This document shows, one piece after another, positions 13,383 through 26,500 of a DNA stretch of 64,000 bases. The stretch's first letter is position 1. Every line of letters starts with the position of its first letter. The notes beneath the pieces were generated by a model. It was not told where the DNA came from and ran no database searches. It saw only the letters and a program-made list of their open reading frames with translations. Source of the DNA: Typha latifolia (taxonomy: Eukaryota; Streptophyta; Magnoliopsida; Poales; Typhaceae); contig CM034101.1 of assembly GCA_019914945.1 (NCBI GenBank), forward strand, positions 15,511,188 to 15,575,187, written 5' to 3'. A program made the position numbers and the translations under genes.

Positions 13383-15795
13383 TAAGACTTTGGTCACTTA
13401 TTTCAGTATAAGTCTCTAGTAAACTAACTCGAGAGAAAGTGAAAAACAAATATTGTTTTAACCACGGGAATACTTAACACCGTCATCAAGCAGAGCCACC
13501 TATTTCAAAGAGGGGGGCCCTTATTAATAGTGAATGTTATAGATAAACGAAGGTATTCTTTTTTTTTTTCTTTTAAGAATATTACTAAATAATATCATAT
13601 TCTTATTTGGCCTCCATAACAGAAATCCTTGCTGCGCCCTTGGCAAATATATAAGAAATTCTTTAAAAAATTTCCTGAAATGTGGTTAGGTATGGTCCGG
13701 TGTTCAGGACGAGCTTGGTCGGCCGGCCGGTGGTGGTGTCGGCGGATCCCGACGTGAATTACTATGTATTCCAACAAGAAGGGAAGCTATTCCAGAGCTG
13801 GTATCCTGATACGTTCACGGAGATCTTTGGACGTGATAACGTGGGATCCTTGCATGGGTTCTTGTACAAATACCTCAAAAGTTTGGTTCTTAGGCTCTAT
13901 GGCCCTGAGAACCTCAAAGATGTGCTTCTTAGTGAGGTGGACAAGTCTTGCTGCAGTAATCTTAGCACTTGGTCGAGCAAACCAAGCATCGAATTGAAAG
14001 AAGCAATCTCAACTGTATACTATATATATAATTAAATCCGTACTCAAACTTACGTACCTAATCATATATATATATATATATATATAACATTTACATGTAT
14101 ATTGCTTTATTTTTGTAGATGATATTTGATCTCACTGCTAAGAAGTTGATCAGCTACGAGCCCTCAGATGAATCCGAGAGTCTTAGGAAAAGCTTTGTTG
14201 CATTCATTCGTGGACTTATCTCGTTCCCACTGAACATTCCTGGGACTGCCTATCACGACTGTATGCAGGTACGCAATTATGAATTATATACGTACTTGAT
14301 TGCGTACTTCCAACAAAGATTGCTTATGACTAATGTGGTACGTACTTTAATTAGGGTCGGAAGAGGGCGATGAAAGTGCTTAAGAGTATGCTAGATGAGA
14401 GGAGGAACTCCCCAGCTGAGAGGAAATGTGAGGATTTCTTCGACCATGTGATCGAGGAATTAAAGAAAGAGAAGCCGGTGTTAACTGAAACAATTGCTCT
14501 GGATTTGATGTTTGTTCTCCTCTTTGCAAGCTTTGAGACGACGTCCTTGGCACTAACACATGGCATGACATATCTCACGAACAATCCTAAAGTACTTAAA
14601 GAGTTAACGGTTAGTGCATGCTTACGTGCATGACACAATACTTATTAATTACGTACTTAAAAATGAAACTAAATTTTTAACTGGAAGAAAATGGTCTTTT
14701 CTATTAGGAGGAGCATGAAACAATTCTCAGAAACCGGGAGAATCCGGATTCGGGTATCACATGGAAGGAGTACAAATCTATGAAGTTCACATTTCAGGTG
14801 GGTGAGACTGTTTTGATCCTACATAAACTCCTAAGCATGGTAGATGGTAGAATAATATTCTTGGGATTGACGTGTTCTGTTTCCTATCTGGCTTTGAAGG
14901 TTATATATGAAATCGTTCGATTGGCAAACATTGTTCCAGGAATATTTAGAAAAGCACTCCAGGACATTGAAATAAAAGGTAATTTTTTAAATTATATATG
15001 TATATATATATATATAACAGTTGTTTCATATTAAACTTGATCTACTGTTAATTTTCACAGGCTATACAATTCCAGCCGGATGGGGAGTTATGGTCTGTCC
15101 TCCTGCAGTTCATCTGAATCCAGAGATATATGAAGACCCACTTACCTTCAATCCATGGAGGTGGCAGGTTTGTAATCTTCTCATCAAACTGATTAATGCT
15201 ACTCGATAGAGGTGCTAATTACTAGGAATCCTAGTGATATATATATCTTCTCCTGGCCATTGGACAATAGACAAAGGATTGCTATTTGCTGGCCAGCTTC
15301 CTTCTTATTCTATTTGCCTAACATGATCAAATTAAGACTGTATATCACCAGAGGCCGAGAAAAGATTAAGATGGGTCACTGCCTAGATTATCCAAAGAAA
15401 TCTAAATTTGATTGCTAACAAAAGAATAATAGTAAAAAAATCAACTCTGGTGGGCAGGATAAACCCGAAATCACTGGTGGAACGAAGCAATTCATGGCCT
15501 TTGGAGGTGGATTAAGGTTTTGTGTAGGCGCTGACTTCAGCAAGTCTCTTATGGCCGTCTTCCTCCATTGTTTGGTTACGAAGTATAGGTATTGCTACTT
15601 CGCATGTATTTAAGACCTTGGACATACCAAATTAAATATCCATTGCGTGTGTCTCTGATTTGATTAGAATTGCTTAAGGTATATTTCTGCTTCTTGGCAT
15701 GCAGTTGGAAGGCAATTAAAGGAGGAAACACAGTTCGAACTCCTGGACTTGGATTTCCTGATGGTTTTCACATCCAGCTCATCCCCAAAGCTTGA
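13031..15795 (+). CDS. CYP87A: Cytochrome P450, CYP87A-like
   Basis: Haem-thiolate monooxygenase of the CYP87 family (CYP85 clan), whose members oxidise steroid- or triterpenoid-type substrates; the substrate here cannot be read from sequence. Exons are 13031-13263, 13690-14014, 14119-14268, 14355-14609, 14708-14797, 14900-14978, 15061-15167, 15458-15588 and 15705-15795, giving 486 residues. An N-terminal membrane anchor (about 13-33) precedes the proline-rich LPPGSMGLPFLGET hinge. The CYP87 hallmarks FQQEGKLFQSWYPDTFTEIF and VGSLHGFLYKYLK are present. The I-helix reads FASFETTS (E297-T298-T299 in place of the usual D/E-T-T), the K-helix ExxR is E355-R358, the PERF-like region is FNPWRWQ, and the haem loop is FGGGLRFCVG with ligand Cys435. 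All catalytic elements are intact. Rice CYP87A3 is auxin-responsive, but nothing here proves the same regulation. Confidence 0.93.
13308..13378. repeat. (ATC)n-(ATT)n microsatellite in P450 intron 1
   Basis: A short ATC run continues as about 17 ATT triplets, just downstream of P450 exon 1. Confidence 0.95.
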
Positions 15796-16811
15796 TGCCT
15801 AAGTATCTGATATAAGAATAATTGCAGATGCAACTGTTAGCTACTAGAACCATAATTGCTACTTGATAGTATCGATCGGTTCAATTGCCAAATATTAGCC
15901 TTATTTGGGGTATTTGTTGGTGTGTTGCAAAGTGTGCTGTGTACATAGGCAGCTTTCTGTCCCTACTGTACTACTACGTATTATCGCTTCTAAACTGGCA
16001 GCTACCAGTTTCTGCTGTACTAAAGCTTGAATTAATATATATTATATAAGTGCTTGTGGAGTGCTTGCTTAATATAAATTTTATTTTTATTTTTTTATTA
16101 ACAAGAGTACGTAGGATAATAGGAGTAGACAATGCAGGTTAACCTTCTCAACTATAAGGCCCATCGGTCATAATCCGCACATCCTATGCTCCCGCAATTT
16201 CTATACCATTTTCTTAAAGGAGATAAAAGAACTTAGGACTGTAGCTTCAAAGCTTTGCCGTTTGGTCACTGGTTTTGTTTGGTTTGAAGTTAACTTCCGA
16301 ATTTAATTAGTTAGTCTTATTTTTTTTAATTTTAATATTTTTTAAAAATATAATTTAATTAAATATAAAATATATATTTAATTATTAAATTAGTTTAGGA
16401 GTTACTAAATTAGTTCAAACAGAATTCCTAAACTCAATGCAAAAAAAAAAAAAAACCATGGTGGTGATTTTGTGAACAGAATGTTGGAAGTACAGAGACA
16501 GGCGTAGCTCGGATTGACAGCTTTTTAAAACTAAAAGCAGAGAGGACATGCCATTGCTGGAGTACACAGTCTTAAGGTCAAGTACATCATCTTATGTAAG
16601 CCAAGCTCCATTCAGATTAAATCAACACATAACACGATGATGTCACTTCTCGACCATCTGATTATAACTCGATTGTCCTGGTCACATATGCGAGAATCAA
16701 TTCGCTGTCAGAAACCACAATTATGGGCAACAACTTGTAAGAAAAATGACACAGTAAATATCGATTTCATCTTTTCTTGAGAAAAAAGAGATGAAAACTT
16801 TCTCTCTCTCT

Positions 16812-16848
<37 letters not shown>

Positions 16849-17108
16849 CAGTTTCAACCACGACAAAGGTCATACTTGCTATCTCACATCTCTATATGTC
16901 AATTCTATTTACTAAACTTTCACATCTTCCGAGCATGAGTTACATCTCCCATCTCTGTTTGCTTTTTTTATTTTCAGTAACTCTTAATTAATTCTGCATC
17001 AGCTCAGTCAGACAAGCATCTTTGTCAAGTACTTGGTTCCTCACTGGATTTGTGGTTGCCAAAATTGGAAGAGCTATCGCAGTTGCAGACTGATCCGAAG
17101 CTTACCAC
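15796..17108. other. Convergent spacer between P450 and SEUSS-like genes
   Basis: The two flanking genes point toward each other, so this stretch should hold both 3' untranslated regions. It contains homopolymer runs and a (TA)n tract at 16813-16846. I see no coding exon. Confidence 0.55.
16813..16846. repeat. (TA)n microsatellite
   Basis: A TA run preceded by a short CT run, in the spacer between convergent genes. Confidence 0.9.
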
Positions 17109-20100
17109 TTATTGAAAAGTGCTATTCGGCAAGTTCATGCACCTGCGCTGCTCTCCATTCAAAAGTGGCTCTTTGCTAATGCTACTTGAGCAATCTCCAG
17201 TATTAATGATTCGTCCATTAAGGACTTCGCAGGTTGCTACATTACCATTCATATTGTGGCTCTTTCGTAGCTGTTCCGATGCTTCCAAGTTGTTATTGAA
17301 TATACTCTGCAACTGTTGGTGCACTTGGAAGGCCTGCAGATCACAATTTTGTAGGAGTTGTAATTGCTGCTGATGCGGCGGCAGTGATCTTTTAACATCT
17401 GGATTTCTTGCAGTTGGCATAGGGATCTGAAAGGCCATATTCTTTGTCTGACGGAAATTATCAGCAATACTCAAGTCATTGTTCAGAAATTCGAGAGCAA
17501 CGAGGTTATCCTTTGGATCAACTGACAAACACCTTGGTTGTTCAACCTTGTGCATCTTGGGAGTCTGGAGCTTAGCTGCAGCAACCTGAACATGATAGGT
17601 GTTCAAGCTCTCTGCAAGTAAGATGAGCTTTGATCAAAATATTGTGCTATTAAGGAAAGCTCCCTTGGAGTCTCCGTGAACTGGGCCAGAAAACATGTGC
17701 TACAAGATGGAATAATGTATCCAGACTTGTCGATACAATATCATTCGTCACTGAAGGAGCATACTAGTGCATGTTGTCTTTGCAAATGACGGGTAAAATC
17801 ATTTAGAATATGAAAAATAATGATACCTATGGCACCCATATTGTACTTCTGGCTGAAGTCCATTAGTTCCACCATTCTACTCGCAACATCTGCCAACTGG
17901 CAAGTGGCAATCATACAAAATAAAAATCAATAATAAATGTGCAAAGAGATAAAAATAAGGCAAGTTAACCCAAGCTGAGATATCACCAAACACCTCTAAG
18001 CACTGTGCAAATTGATCGGCATATCCATATACATTCAGAGGCGGCAGCTCCAGGCTTCTAGCTAGCTCACAACTTGCTTCAGTGAACCTGACAGAAGAAC
18101 GAGTCTAGAATAAAGACTTTAAAGTGAATTTACTAGATTAAACCATGATAAATTGGGCTGATTAAGTTGGTGTAGTACGAAATAAGACGAACTTCAGAAC
18201 ACATACTCGGCTAATAAATCATCTAAGAATAAAAACATTGAAAACTTTGCTGGTGACAATGTGCTACTACAGCAACTCCATGACCAATGGAATAGCTCGT
18301 AAAAGAATGCAAAAGCAAGCGAAGCTAGGAAATGACGTTATATATATTAAAGCAGTCATTTTCAATAAAATGAGGCATTAAAACCTGGCACAACAGATTG
18401 TGCCAGTGGCAGGATTATAAGTGCCAAGTGTTGGGATGGCATGTCTGCTGCCATTCTGGCCCAAGGCTCGCACTCCTCCATGTCTCTGCACAGCAATCCT
18501 TGATATCATCTGCTCACAAACATGATATTCAGGTCTCCTTATTTCTGGAGTCATCATTGGGAAAGGAACTATAAATGTACAGTATAGAAAAGTTATATTC
18601 ATCACAAGTACCTAAATGTCAGACATGCAAAATTAACTGAAATCATCTAAATTTGGTCGAATATGCTACTAAAATTAAAACCAATGCGGCAACTTAGATT
18701 AAGTAATATGTGGATCCCTATGTGTCATTAATTAACACTATTGACAAAGCATGCGATCAATTCACTCACGTTTCATAAATAGCTTCAGAAACCCCTGATG
18801 AAGCCACGGTAGATCCACTTCCACTGGCAGCAGCTTTGTACATCTGAAAAACTTGCATCAACTTGTCCGCCTGAAAAAACAAGTCAGTCAACTATGACAT
18901 ATGTTAAAAGTGGATTAAAGCAGTTGTCAGATTAAATCAGAATTTTAAATGTGAACCACCGTTCCTAACTTATAAATCTGTCCTGGTTCTGGTACCTTTA
19001 GATTGTCTTTCATAAGAAAAGGTGGAAATTTGGCAATACAGTCACATGCGTGTTTATTTATGCATTCCAAGGTACAAACAAAGAATATGATATGTATCCG
19101 GAGTTAAACAAAAATCACTTCATATAAGATTCCTGATTGTCAGTTTGAGAAACTTAATGCAATAAAAATATTTAGAACAACAAAATGATACATGAAAATA
19201 CAACAATAAGCTAGTAAAAATAAGAAAATTTAATTCTGCTCCATGTTTTACCACACAATTGAGTTCTAATAGTAGCTTGTTATAACATTCTACTTCCAGA
19301 TGACTCCACATGACATTATTGAACTAAAGTGATCCGAATATGGACATTTAAAAGTAATAAGGATGATAAATATACCTTTGTTTCTACCATTTTATAAAGG
19401 ACGTATTTTTCATGCTGTCGAACACAGAACTCCCAAGAGTATATCTGAACAGTAAAGAGATAAGCTCAAGTTTGAAATAGAACTACGAAATAAAATTTAG
19501 ATACAAATATAATAACCTATGAAACTGAAACTCATAAAGGCATATTCAAATAGCAAACATAATAGATCTTAGTCCTTTGTTAAAACCTTTAAGGTTGGTG
19601 TGAAAATGATGCAGAGTTGACCCTTATGAATGACGCGATGGTAATTAAAGACACTTTCTTGAGAAGTATTCTCATCCACTATCATAGTCATTCCCGATAA
19701 AAGCCTATATTGGCGGAGCATACCAAGAGATAAGGGCTCATCCATAATGCCACTTTGAAATTCAATCTGATAAAGCCTAGGAAGTGCCTCAAACACTGCT
19801 TCTGCAGAAGGAAAAAAAATAGATAAATTAGAAAGAGGTAGGCATTGACGGATTACAACTATTACCAACAAAATCCATGAGAAAGAATACAAAAATTGGT
19901 TACAAAACTATTGCCATAGTTAAGAAAAAAAAAAGCCAAGAAGTAAAGTACCAGAGGACATGAAGTCCAATTTCAAAAGAAACTGAATAAAAGATTGTCT
20001 GATATGTATTCCTTCAACAATTTCTTATTTGCATAAACATCCCTTGAAGAGTGAAAAGTGCATAGTCTTCTAAGGGACATGGTGCAAGATCAATAAACTT

Positions 20101-22186
20101 TTGATAGTTACTAATGAAAAACAAAATTGTTTAGACACATACTAATAAAGAGGTATTCTCTCTGACAATTGATCATTCACATCTAAAATCAATGACAGTA
20201 TTTCTGATCATCATCTTCATTTTATTGTCAGAGTTAGTTAGGGGTAGCACAGTCAGAAACTTTATTAATTCTTGTCATTTTATTTAAAAAGAGTCAAGGA
20301 TGAATGTGAAGAAAGGGAAATCTATGTAGTCATGTACCAAGGTTATAACTTCATAACCAACAAGAAGCTAAGAAGTTATGTAAAGAAAACAAATATTTGG
20401 TTCTTCTCATTAAATTATGCCTTGTTATTAAAATTTAGTTGTTTTTTCAGACTTAAATGGCTGTTAGCAATTTCAGTAAGACTGCCCATAGACTGTAGTC
20501 AGAACATAGTCAGATAACTTTCTGAGATCAAGTTTCACCTCAATTTTCATGCTTTTATGACTAATTAAACCAGCAACTTTTCCCAAGTTTTCTTGCATTA
20601 TACAGATGGACATGATGGTTGTGTTTACACGTGATAAACTGATAATGGTACCATGCCAACACCTTAATACATATTTATTAGGCATAAGGGCCTTCTTACG
20701 AGTGTTAACCAGATCAGCACATATCGAATTATCAATGAGGTTTACTCCTTTTTGGCAGTACGGCACATTTTCGTTGAGCAATAATTTATTGTTTTCTCTA
20801 ATCTATGATTAATGACCATTTATATTTACAAAAGAAAAGAACAAGCCTAGATTAATTTCTTCAGCCTTGAAATTGAATCAAAAATTAGCGGTACTGCCTA
20901 AACTCTGTTTCAAATAGATTTCAACTTTTAATCAAACAAAAATTAGTTCAACTCAAATATTCTGAAAGTACTTACTAACCTAAATTGAGCTTTATGAAAA
21001 GACTAGAAAGTGTGGATCCTTGTTGCAAGTTACCATTTTGTTAAGAACTGGACTGTGGCAATAAGGAACAACAAAGTGCTTCTTGAATAGTAGTACTTCA
21101 TGGAGGCTGAAGAGATAAAGAAAGATCAGTATAGGAATCTTATTTGAAGAACAAATATGGCCATAAAATTAGTATTTTTTTTTACTTTTTCTGCTTTCAA
21201 TCTACATCAGCGTACCATATTTGCTCTAGTCCAACGCATTTCTATATGGGTTCTTCAATGAACTCTTTTAATCTTTAGTTATACTACCTAGCCCCCTGAC
21301 TTTATATTCCATTGCTGTTCCACAGAATGTTAAATTGGCTTTCCTTTGTTCTTCCTTTGAACATATAATACTAACTGTCGAACTTAAAAGGCAAGAACTT
21401 TCACAGAAAGTAGAGATTCATAAAAATCATCAGCATGTGAAGAGAAGATCAGCAAACTTGTAGATTCATACGTAAATAACAACCAACAGCAGTAAAGGTT
21501 CTACCAAATACTAACCAAATCCTTTTCCAGATTCAGAACCACAAATATTACACCGCCATGCACCCTGCAATAAATGCACCTGTTGTCAGTATGCCAACAG
21601 ATCTGTAGTAGTAGATAAATGCTTTGTGTACACACCTCCACTGACGAAATGACTATCTGTTGACATTTTTATACAAAGTAATATTGCATATGCATGTGCT
21701 TCTCTAGAATGTCACTTTTAGATGTATAGCAATCTAAAAAGCAACTAATGGCAGGCACAGCAATAGGGACAAATGAAGCACGCACAAAAGAAATGAATGA
21801 AATTAGCAGAGCAAGTAACTCACCTTGAAAGAGACATTTTCTTTAACACCATGCATATGAGTGCCAACCTTCTCATATGATGAAAAACACCACCTTTTCT
21901 TAGCCTGACGTGCAAAAAATGTTTCGACAAACATTCTCCAGGATGACATAGAATTGTCCTAAATTTAACAACAAACAGAGTCGGCTCAACTTTAATTACC
22001 ATTAAGAAGTCACAGTTCATCAACATGAATCTAACAATCATAGCCATAACTCACACGCTGCTGATACTGCAGGTGATTAATAAACTGCCCAAGCCTTTGA
22101 AGACATAAATCACCACTTGGCGGATGTTTCTCCACAGCTGAAGGAGACAATATCTGCTGTGGTTGTTGGATCATATCATAAGCCAT
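17109..22186 (-). CDS. Short SEUSS-like transcriptional co-regulator (LIM-binding domain)
   Basis: Adaptor of the SEUSS/SLK family, nuclear proteins that pair with LEUNIG-type co-repressors through an LDB1/Chip-like domain. Coding exons in order: 22186-22055, 21958-21824, 21564-21516, 19801-19587, 19444-19376, 18870-18770, 18537-18385, 18087-17994, 17896-17827 and 17611-17109, giving about 506 residues. Family segments are clear: SGDLCLQRLGQFINHLQ, ARQAKKRWCFSSYEKVG, WRCNICGSESGKGFEAVFEALPRL split over two junctions, SWEFCVRQHEKY, and a C-terminal Gln-rich tract (HQQQLQLLQ). Plant SEUSS and SLK proteins are usually about 700-880 residues with a long Gln-rich N-terminus; here only about 25 residues precede the conserved domain. 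The exon 6/7 junction is the weak point: two AG acceptors three bases apart (exon starting at 18537 or 18534) both keep frame. A 5' leader exon (about 22344-22480) carries a small upstream ORF, and TATATA at 22496-22502 is a plausible TATA box. Confidence 0.82.
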
Positions 22187-22399
22187 AACCGTCCTAACAT
22201 TCGCCTCGACTCTGATCACAAGAAACTAAAACCCTAATCCAGATATCATCAGTATGATTTCCACGACCGAACAAAACAAATTCTCTACCAAATTAGATTG
22301 ATCCATGCAACAAAAAAAGAACAAAAAAGGATGCAGCTAATACTTCTTGTAGAAATCTTGGAAGACGAGGTTTAGTAGTTTCGACGCTCGCCCTTCTCT

Positions 22400-22462
22400 T
22401 CAACGCCGAGGGCTTTCGGCTTTCGGCTTCCTCGTAGCGCTCCAAAGAGATCGGCTTTGCAT
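22400..22462 (-). CDS. Upstream ORF in the SEUSS-like 5' leader
   Basis: A 20-codon ORF with its own ATG and TGA stop in the inferred 5' leader exon of the SEUSS-like gene, about 275 bp of genomic sequence before the main start. The peptide is Arg/Lys/Ser-rich and matches nothing I know. If the leader is transcribed as inferred, the uORF would be met first by scanning ribosomes and could lower main-ORF translation. The leader itself is inferred from the TATA-like site and a plausible donor/acceptor pair. Confidence 0.4.
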   Translation of the reverse strand: MQSRSLWSATRKPKAESPRR

Positions 22463-22499
22463 TACGAGCGAGACGGGGACTGGGTTTTCTAGTCCTATA

Positions 22500-23566
22500 T
22501 ATTTCGCCGCCAACGGGTTGGACTGCAGGAGTCTTACGGGGCTTTAAAAGACACGTGGGTTCGTCTGATTGGTGGAAAGTGAGTTTCGGATTCTTTACTC
22601 TTATTCCGTATCTGAGCCTATGAAAGATTATATATATCTTCTCAATTACCCTTCGAAATTGGATAACTTAGATCCTAAATTTGCATGTCCAAATCACTAA
22701 TCTAAGCAAAATTTAAAACACAAACTCGTGCTACTAGTCGACATAACATTCACGGATAGCAACAGTTTCCAACTTTCCGCAGATCACCTGCAGTGACGGC
22801 TGCAATAACTTTCTACAGTCTTGGCTCCTTAGCATTTCACAAAAATTGGCCACTAAATCAGTTCACGAGTTTCAAGGTCCAACTATATTTCAATTCAACA
22901 TCCAAATACTTATTCTTCATAGTGGGGATTTTAAAAATGTTTCATTATTCTTTGTGTATCAAGCTTATAAAAATATCTAACTATAGGCTACTCCTACTCC
23001 TCAGAGAAAAAACTCACTAAATACCCAAATTGCATGAAATTAGTGCAGGGGGAAAGTGCAAACCATATGTTCCTTTTACAATCCCACCTCCAAATTTAAG
23101 ACTCTCAGCTTCTTTTTAATTCCGGAAAAAAGAAACTCCTTTATTTGTAACCTATAAATATTAAAATTAGAAAAGACCAATTCAAAATAAAATTTTTCTT
23201 TTTTTTTTTCTCTAAAGAGGATGCATTTAATGTTGCTCCCTGATCACTGTTTTAATTCAGGATCCCAAAAGGAAGAAAGGACTCGTAGGGTAAAAGGACT
23301 GGTCCCCTTTAGTTCCTTTAGAAAGAGACAACCAGATATTATAAAAATAATAATCCTCACATGTAAATCTATAAAAAATACTGGCTGTTGAAATGTAAAA
23401 TAATCCTTATTAAATCCCAACACAGGAGCACTTGTTAAACCCCTCGACTGCAAATTCATAAAATATGCGATATTAAAGTGCAAAAAGCCTTATCAACTCC
23501 CAATACGACTCTACCATTGACGTTACTCGTCTTCCGACGCTTCCTTCTCTCTCTCCCTCGATCGAG
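22500..23566. other. Bidirectional spacer, SEUSS-like / acyltransferase
   Basis: About 1 kb between two divergent genes, so it must hold both promoters. It is AT-rich with poly-T and poly-A runs. I see no clear TATA box for the plus-strand gene and no coding exon. Confidence 0.5.
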
Positions 23567-26500
23567 ATGGGATTGGAGATGGGATTGGAGATGGAATCGA
23601 TGGCGGCGGCGATCGGGGTATCGGTGCCAGTCCTCCGCTTCCTCCTATGCTTCGCCGCCACCATCCCCGTGAGTTTCACGTGGCGGCTCGTCCCCGGAAC
23701 CCTAGCGAAGCATCTCTATGCGGGTCTCTCCGGGGCTTTTCTCTCATATCTCTCCTTTGGCTTCTCTTCCAACCTCCATTTCTTCTTCCCCATGGCGATG
23801 GGTTACGCCTCGATGATCCTCTTCCGCCGCTACTGCGGTATCTTCACATTCTTCGCCGGATTCGGTTACCTAATCGGCTGGTAATTTTCCCTTCGATCTT
23901 GTTTAGATATCAATTTGAGTGAATAAAAGAGGTTTATTTATTTTAGTATTTGATGAAATAGTTGCACATTAATGAAAGTTTGAATCTTTCGTCGTTTTAG
24001 ATTGGTTTGATTAGATGCGTCAAGCTCTAGCTGTTATGTACTTAGAATCAAGTTGTTTTGTAAATGTAGATCCTTCACAAAGACAAGCAACTAACTATAT
24101 AGCCTCATTTATTGTCTCATCACCACCATTTATGGTAAAGCAATTTACAGTTGTAAGTCGCCTCCTAATTGATGGTCGACTCAAGAAAGTGAAGATATGA
24201 CGAGACACCTACCCCAATCATTAGTATGGCCACACCTGGAAGAGCCAACCAAGCAATTAATAATGTCTACCTGTTCATTAAAGCAACACTTGAAGTGTCT
24301 CCTAGATTTTGGCTAGGTCGTTACATTTTCTGAATTACTGTAGGTTTACATCTAACTACTAATTACATTTGCTGTATTGAAGTTTTGGTCATTTACAGAG
24401 CATCATGCAATATGCATGTAGTACACCCAGTTTCTGTTATATAGATATTGTCGTTTATGCTAATATCTCCATTGTTTGCGTATGATGATCATACTCTTGA
24501 TAATGCTTCCTGCCCACTGTGCCAGAATTGGGCACAAAATGTAGCGGGTTGATGGCAGGTTGACAGCCAGTTTAAAAAAAATTATCAGTTCTTTCTTGAG
24601 AGCCTTCTGAAACCTTATCTATGCTCTAGTTGGGATTGTATTTTTGGGAAAAGACTTGAATGATAATGATGATGACAGTTTTCATACACTTATAGATACA
24701 TGAATCTTTTTTATCTCTACATATAAACTTTTCACCAGTTATGCTGCAATTTTTGCTTGAAGGTCTGAATTTTCAATATATGTGACTCTGTATTTTCTTA
24801 CTGATCTCTTTTTCCTTTTTTCTGTTTTCTTGTGAAGCCATGTATACTATATGAGTGGGGATGCATGGAAGGAAGGAGGCATTGATGCGACTGGTAATGA
24901 CATTTTGCTTGTTGAATAATTATAATTTATTACATCGATTACAGCTGATAATTACATTTTTCTTGTTGATTAATTATAATTTACTACAGGGATTACAGCT
25001 TTTCCTCACTAAAGGTTATATAACTCTTCAAAGTAGGGATCTGTCATCATTTATATTTTCCAAGTCACATTAGAATTGACCTAAACCAGCCTGAAAAGAC
25101 ATCATTCAGTAGGACATTGCATATGGTTTCTGTACAAAAGATGCATGGCCTGTTACTGCAAAGTGCAAAATACCTCCTCTTTCCATTTTTATATGGTTCA
25201 CCTAAAGGTAGTTATCATCAACATCTTTTCTAAACACCTGAAAATATAAATGCAAATATCTCTTTCTCAGTTGCCCTGCGGTTCTATTGATTTGTGTCAA
25301 AGATTCTCCATTTGGACCCAACATGAAGAGGTCAGTTTAGGCCTTGAAAATTGCAGTTCAGTTACAACAACTTTTAAGGCCCAGTTTTATAACACTTTCT
25401 CAGGGCATGATCTTTGAAATTTAAATATATAGGATATTAAATTTTTTTAATGTTAGTCAAAATTCAAGCGTATATTTTATTCTGTGATGATAATGTATCA
25501 TGCATTCTTTATAAGATGATGGTGAAAAATCTAATCATTTTACTGCATCATTCTTATTACTCTTATGTTGTGCATCATGCAGGAGCTCTAATGGTTTTGA
25601 CACTGAAAGTCATTTCATGTGCAATAAACTACAGTGATGGTCTGCTGAAAGAAGATGGTTTGCGTGAGGCTCAGAAAAAGTACCGATTGCTTCGTTGCCC
25701 CTCTATAATAGAATATTTTGGTTACTGCCTATGCTGTGGCAGCCACTTTGCCGGACCTGTATATGAGGTGAAGGATTACCTTGAATGGACTGAAAGAAAA
25801 GGGGTAGGTGCTAGATGCCCGCCTTTACTTTTCAGGCCGGCTGTGTGTTTACTTTCTTTTTCTAACTTTTCTTTCTTGGTCCAGTTTATGAGTTATTTTC
25901 TCCCTATTTTTCTTTTCAGATATGGGTCTGTTCCAAGGACAAGCCATCTCCTTCACCTTACTTTGCTACTTTGCGTGCTTTAATTCAGTCTGCCATATGT
26001 ATGGGTTTATACTTATATTTGGTGCCGTATTATCCACTTTCAAGGTTTAGTGAACCCATATACTATGAATGGGGCTTCTGGCAACGGCTGTCCTACCAAT
26101 ACATGTCTGGCTTTACCATGCGTTGGAAGTATTATTTTATCTGGTCAATCTCAGAAGCATCCGTAATCATATCCGGTCTGGGTTTCACTGGTTGGACAGA
26201 CTCTTCTCCTGCAAAACCCAAGTGGGAGCGTGCAAAAAATGTTGATATTCGTGGTGTTGAACTTGCTACAAGTGCAGTGCAACTGCCCCTTGTGTGGAAT
26301 ATTCAAGTCAGCACTTGGCTACGGTATTGTAAGTTTCAACATCTTGCTTCATTAATCGCCTTTGTCTATTTCTTGCTTTGATGAGGAATGAGTGTCATAA
26401 ATTTCATTAATAAAGTCTATTTTATATGCTCCTCTTCAATGGAAATTTGTGCATGAATAACTTTGTTGCAATTTTCTACATATGTGTGAACAGATGCATG

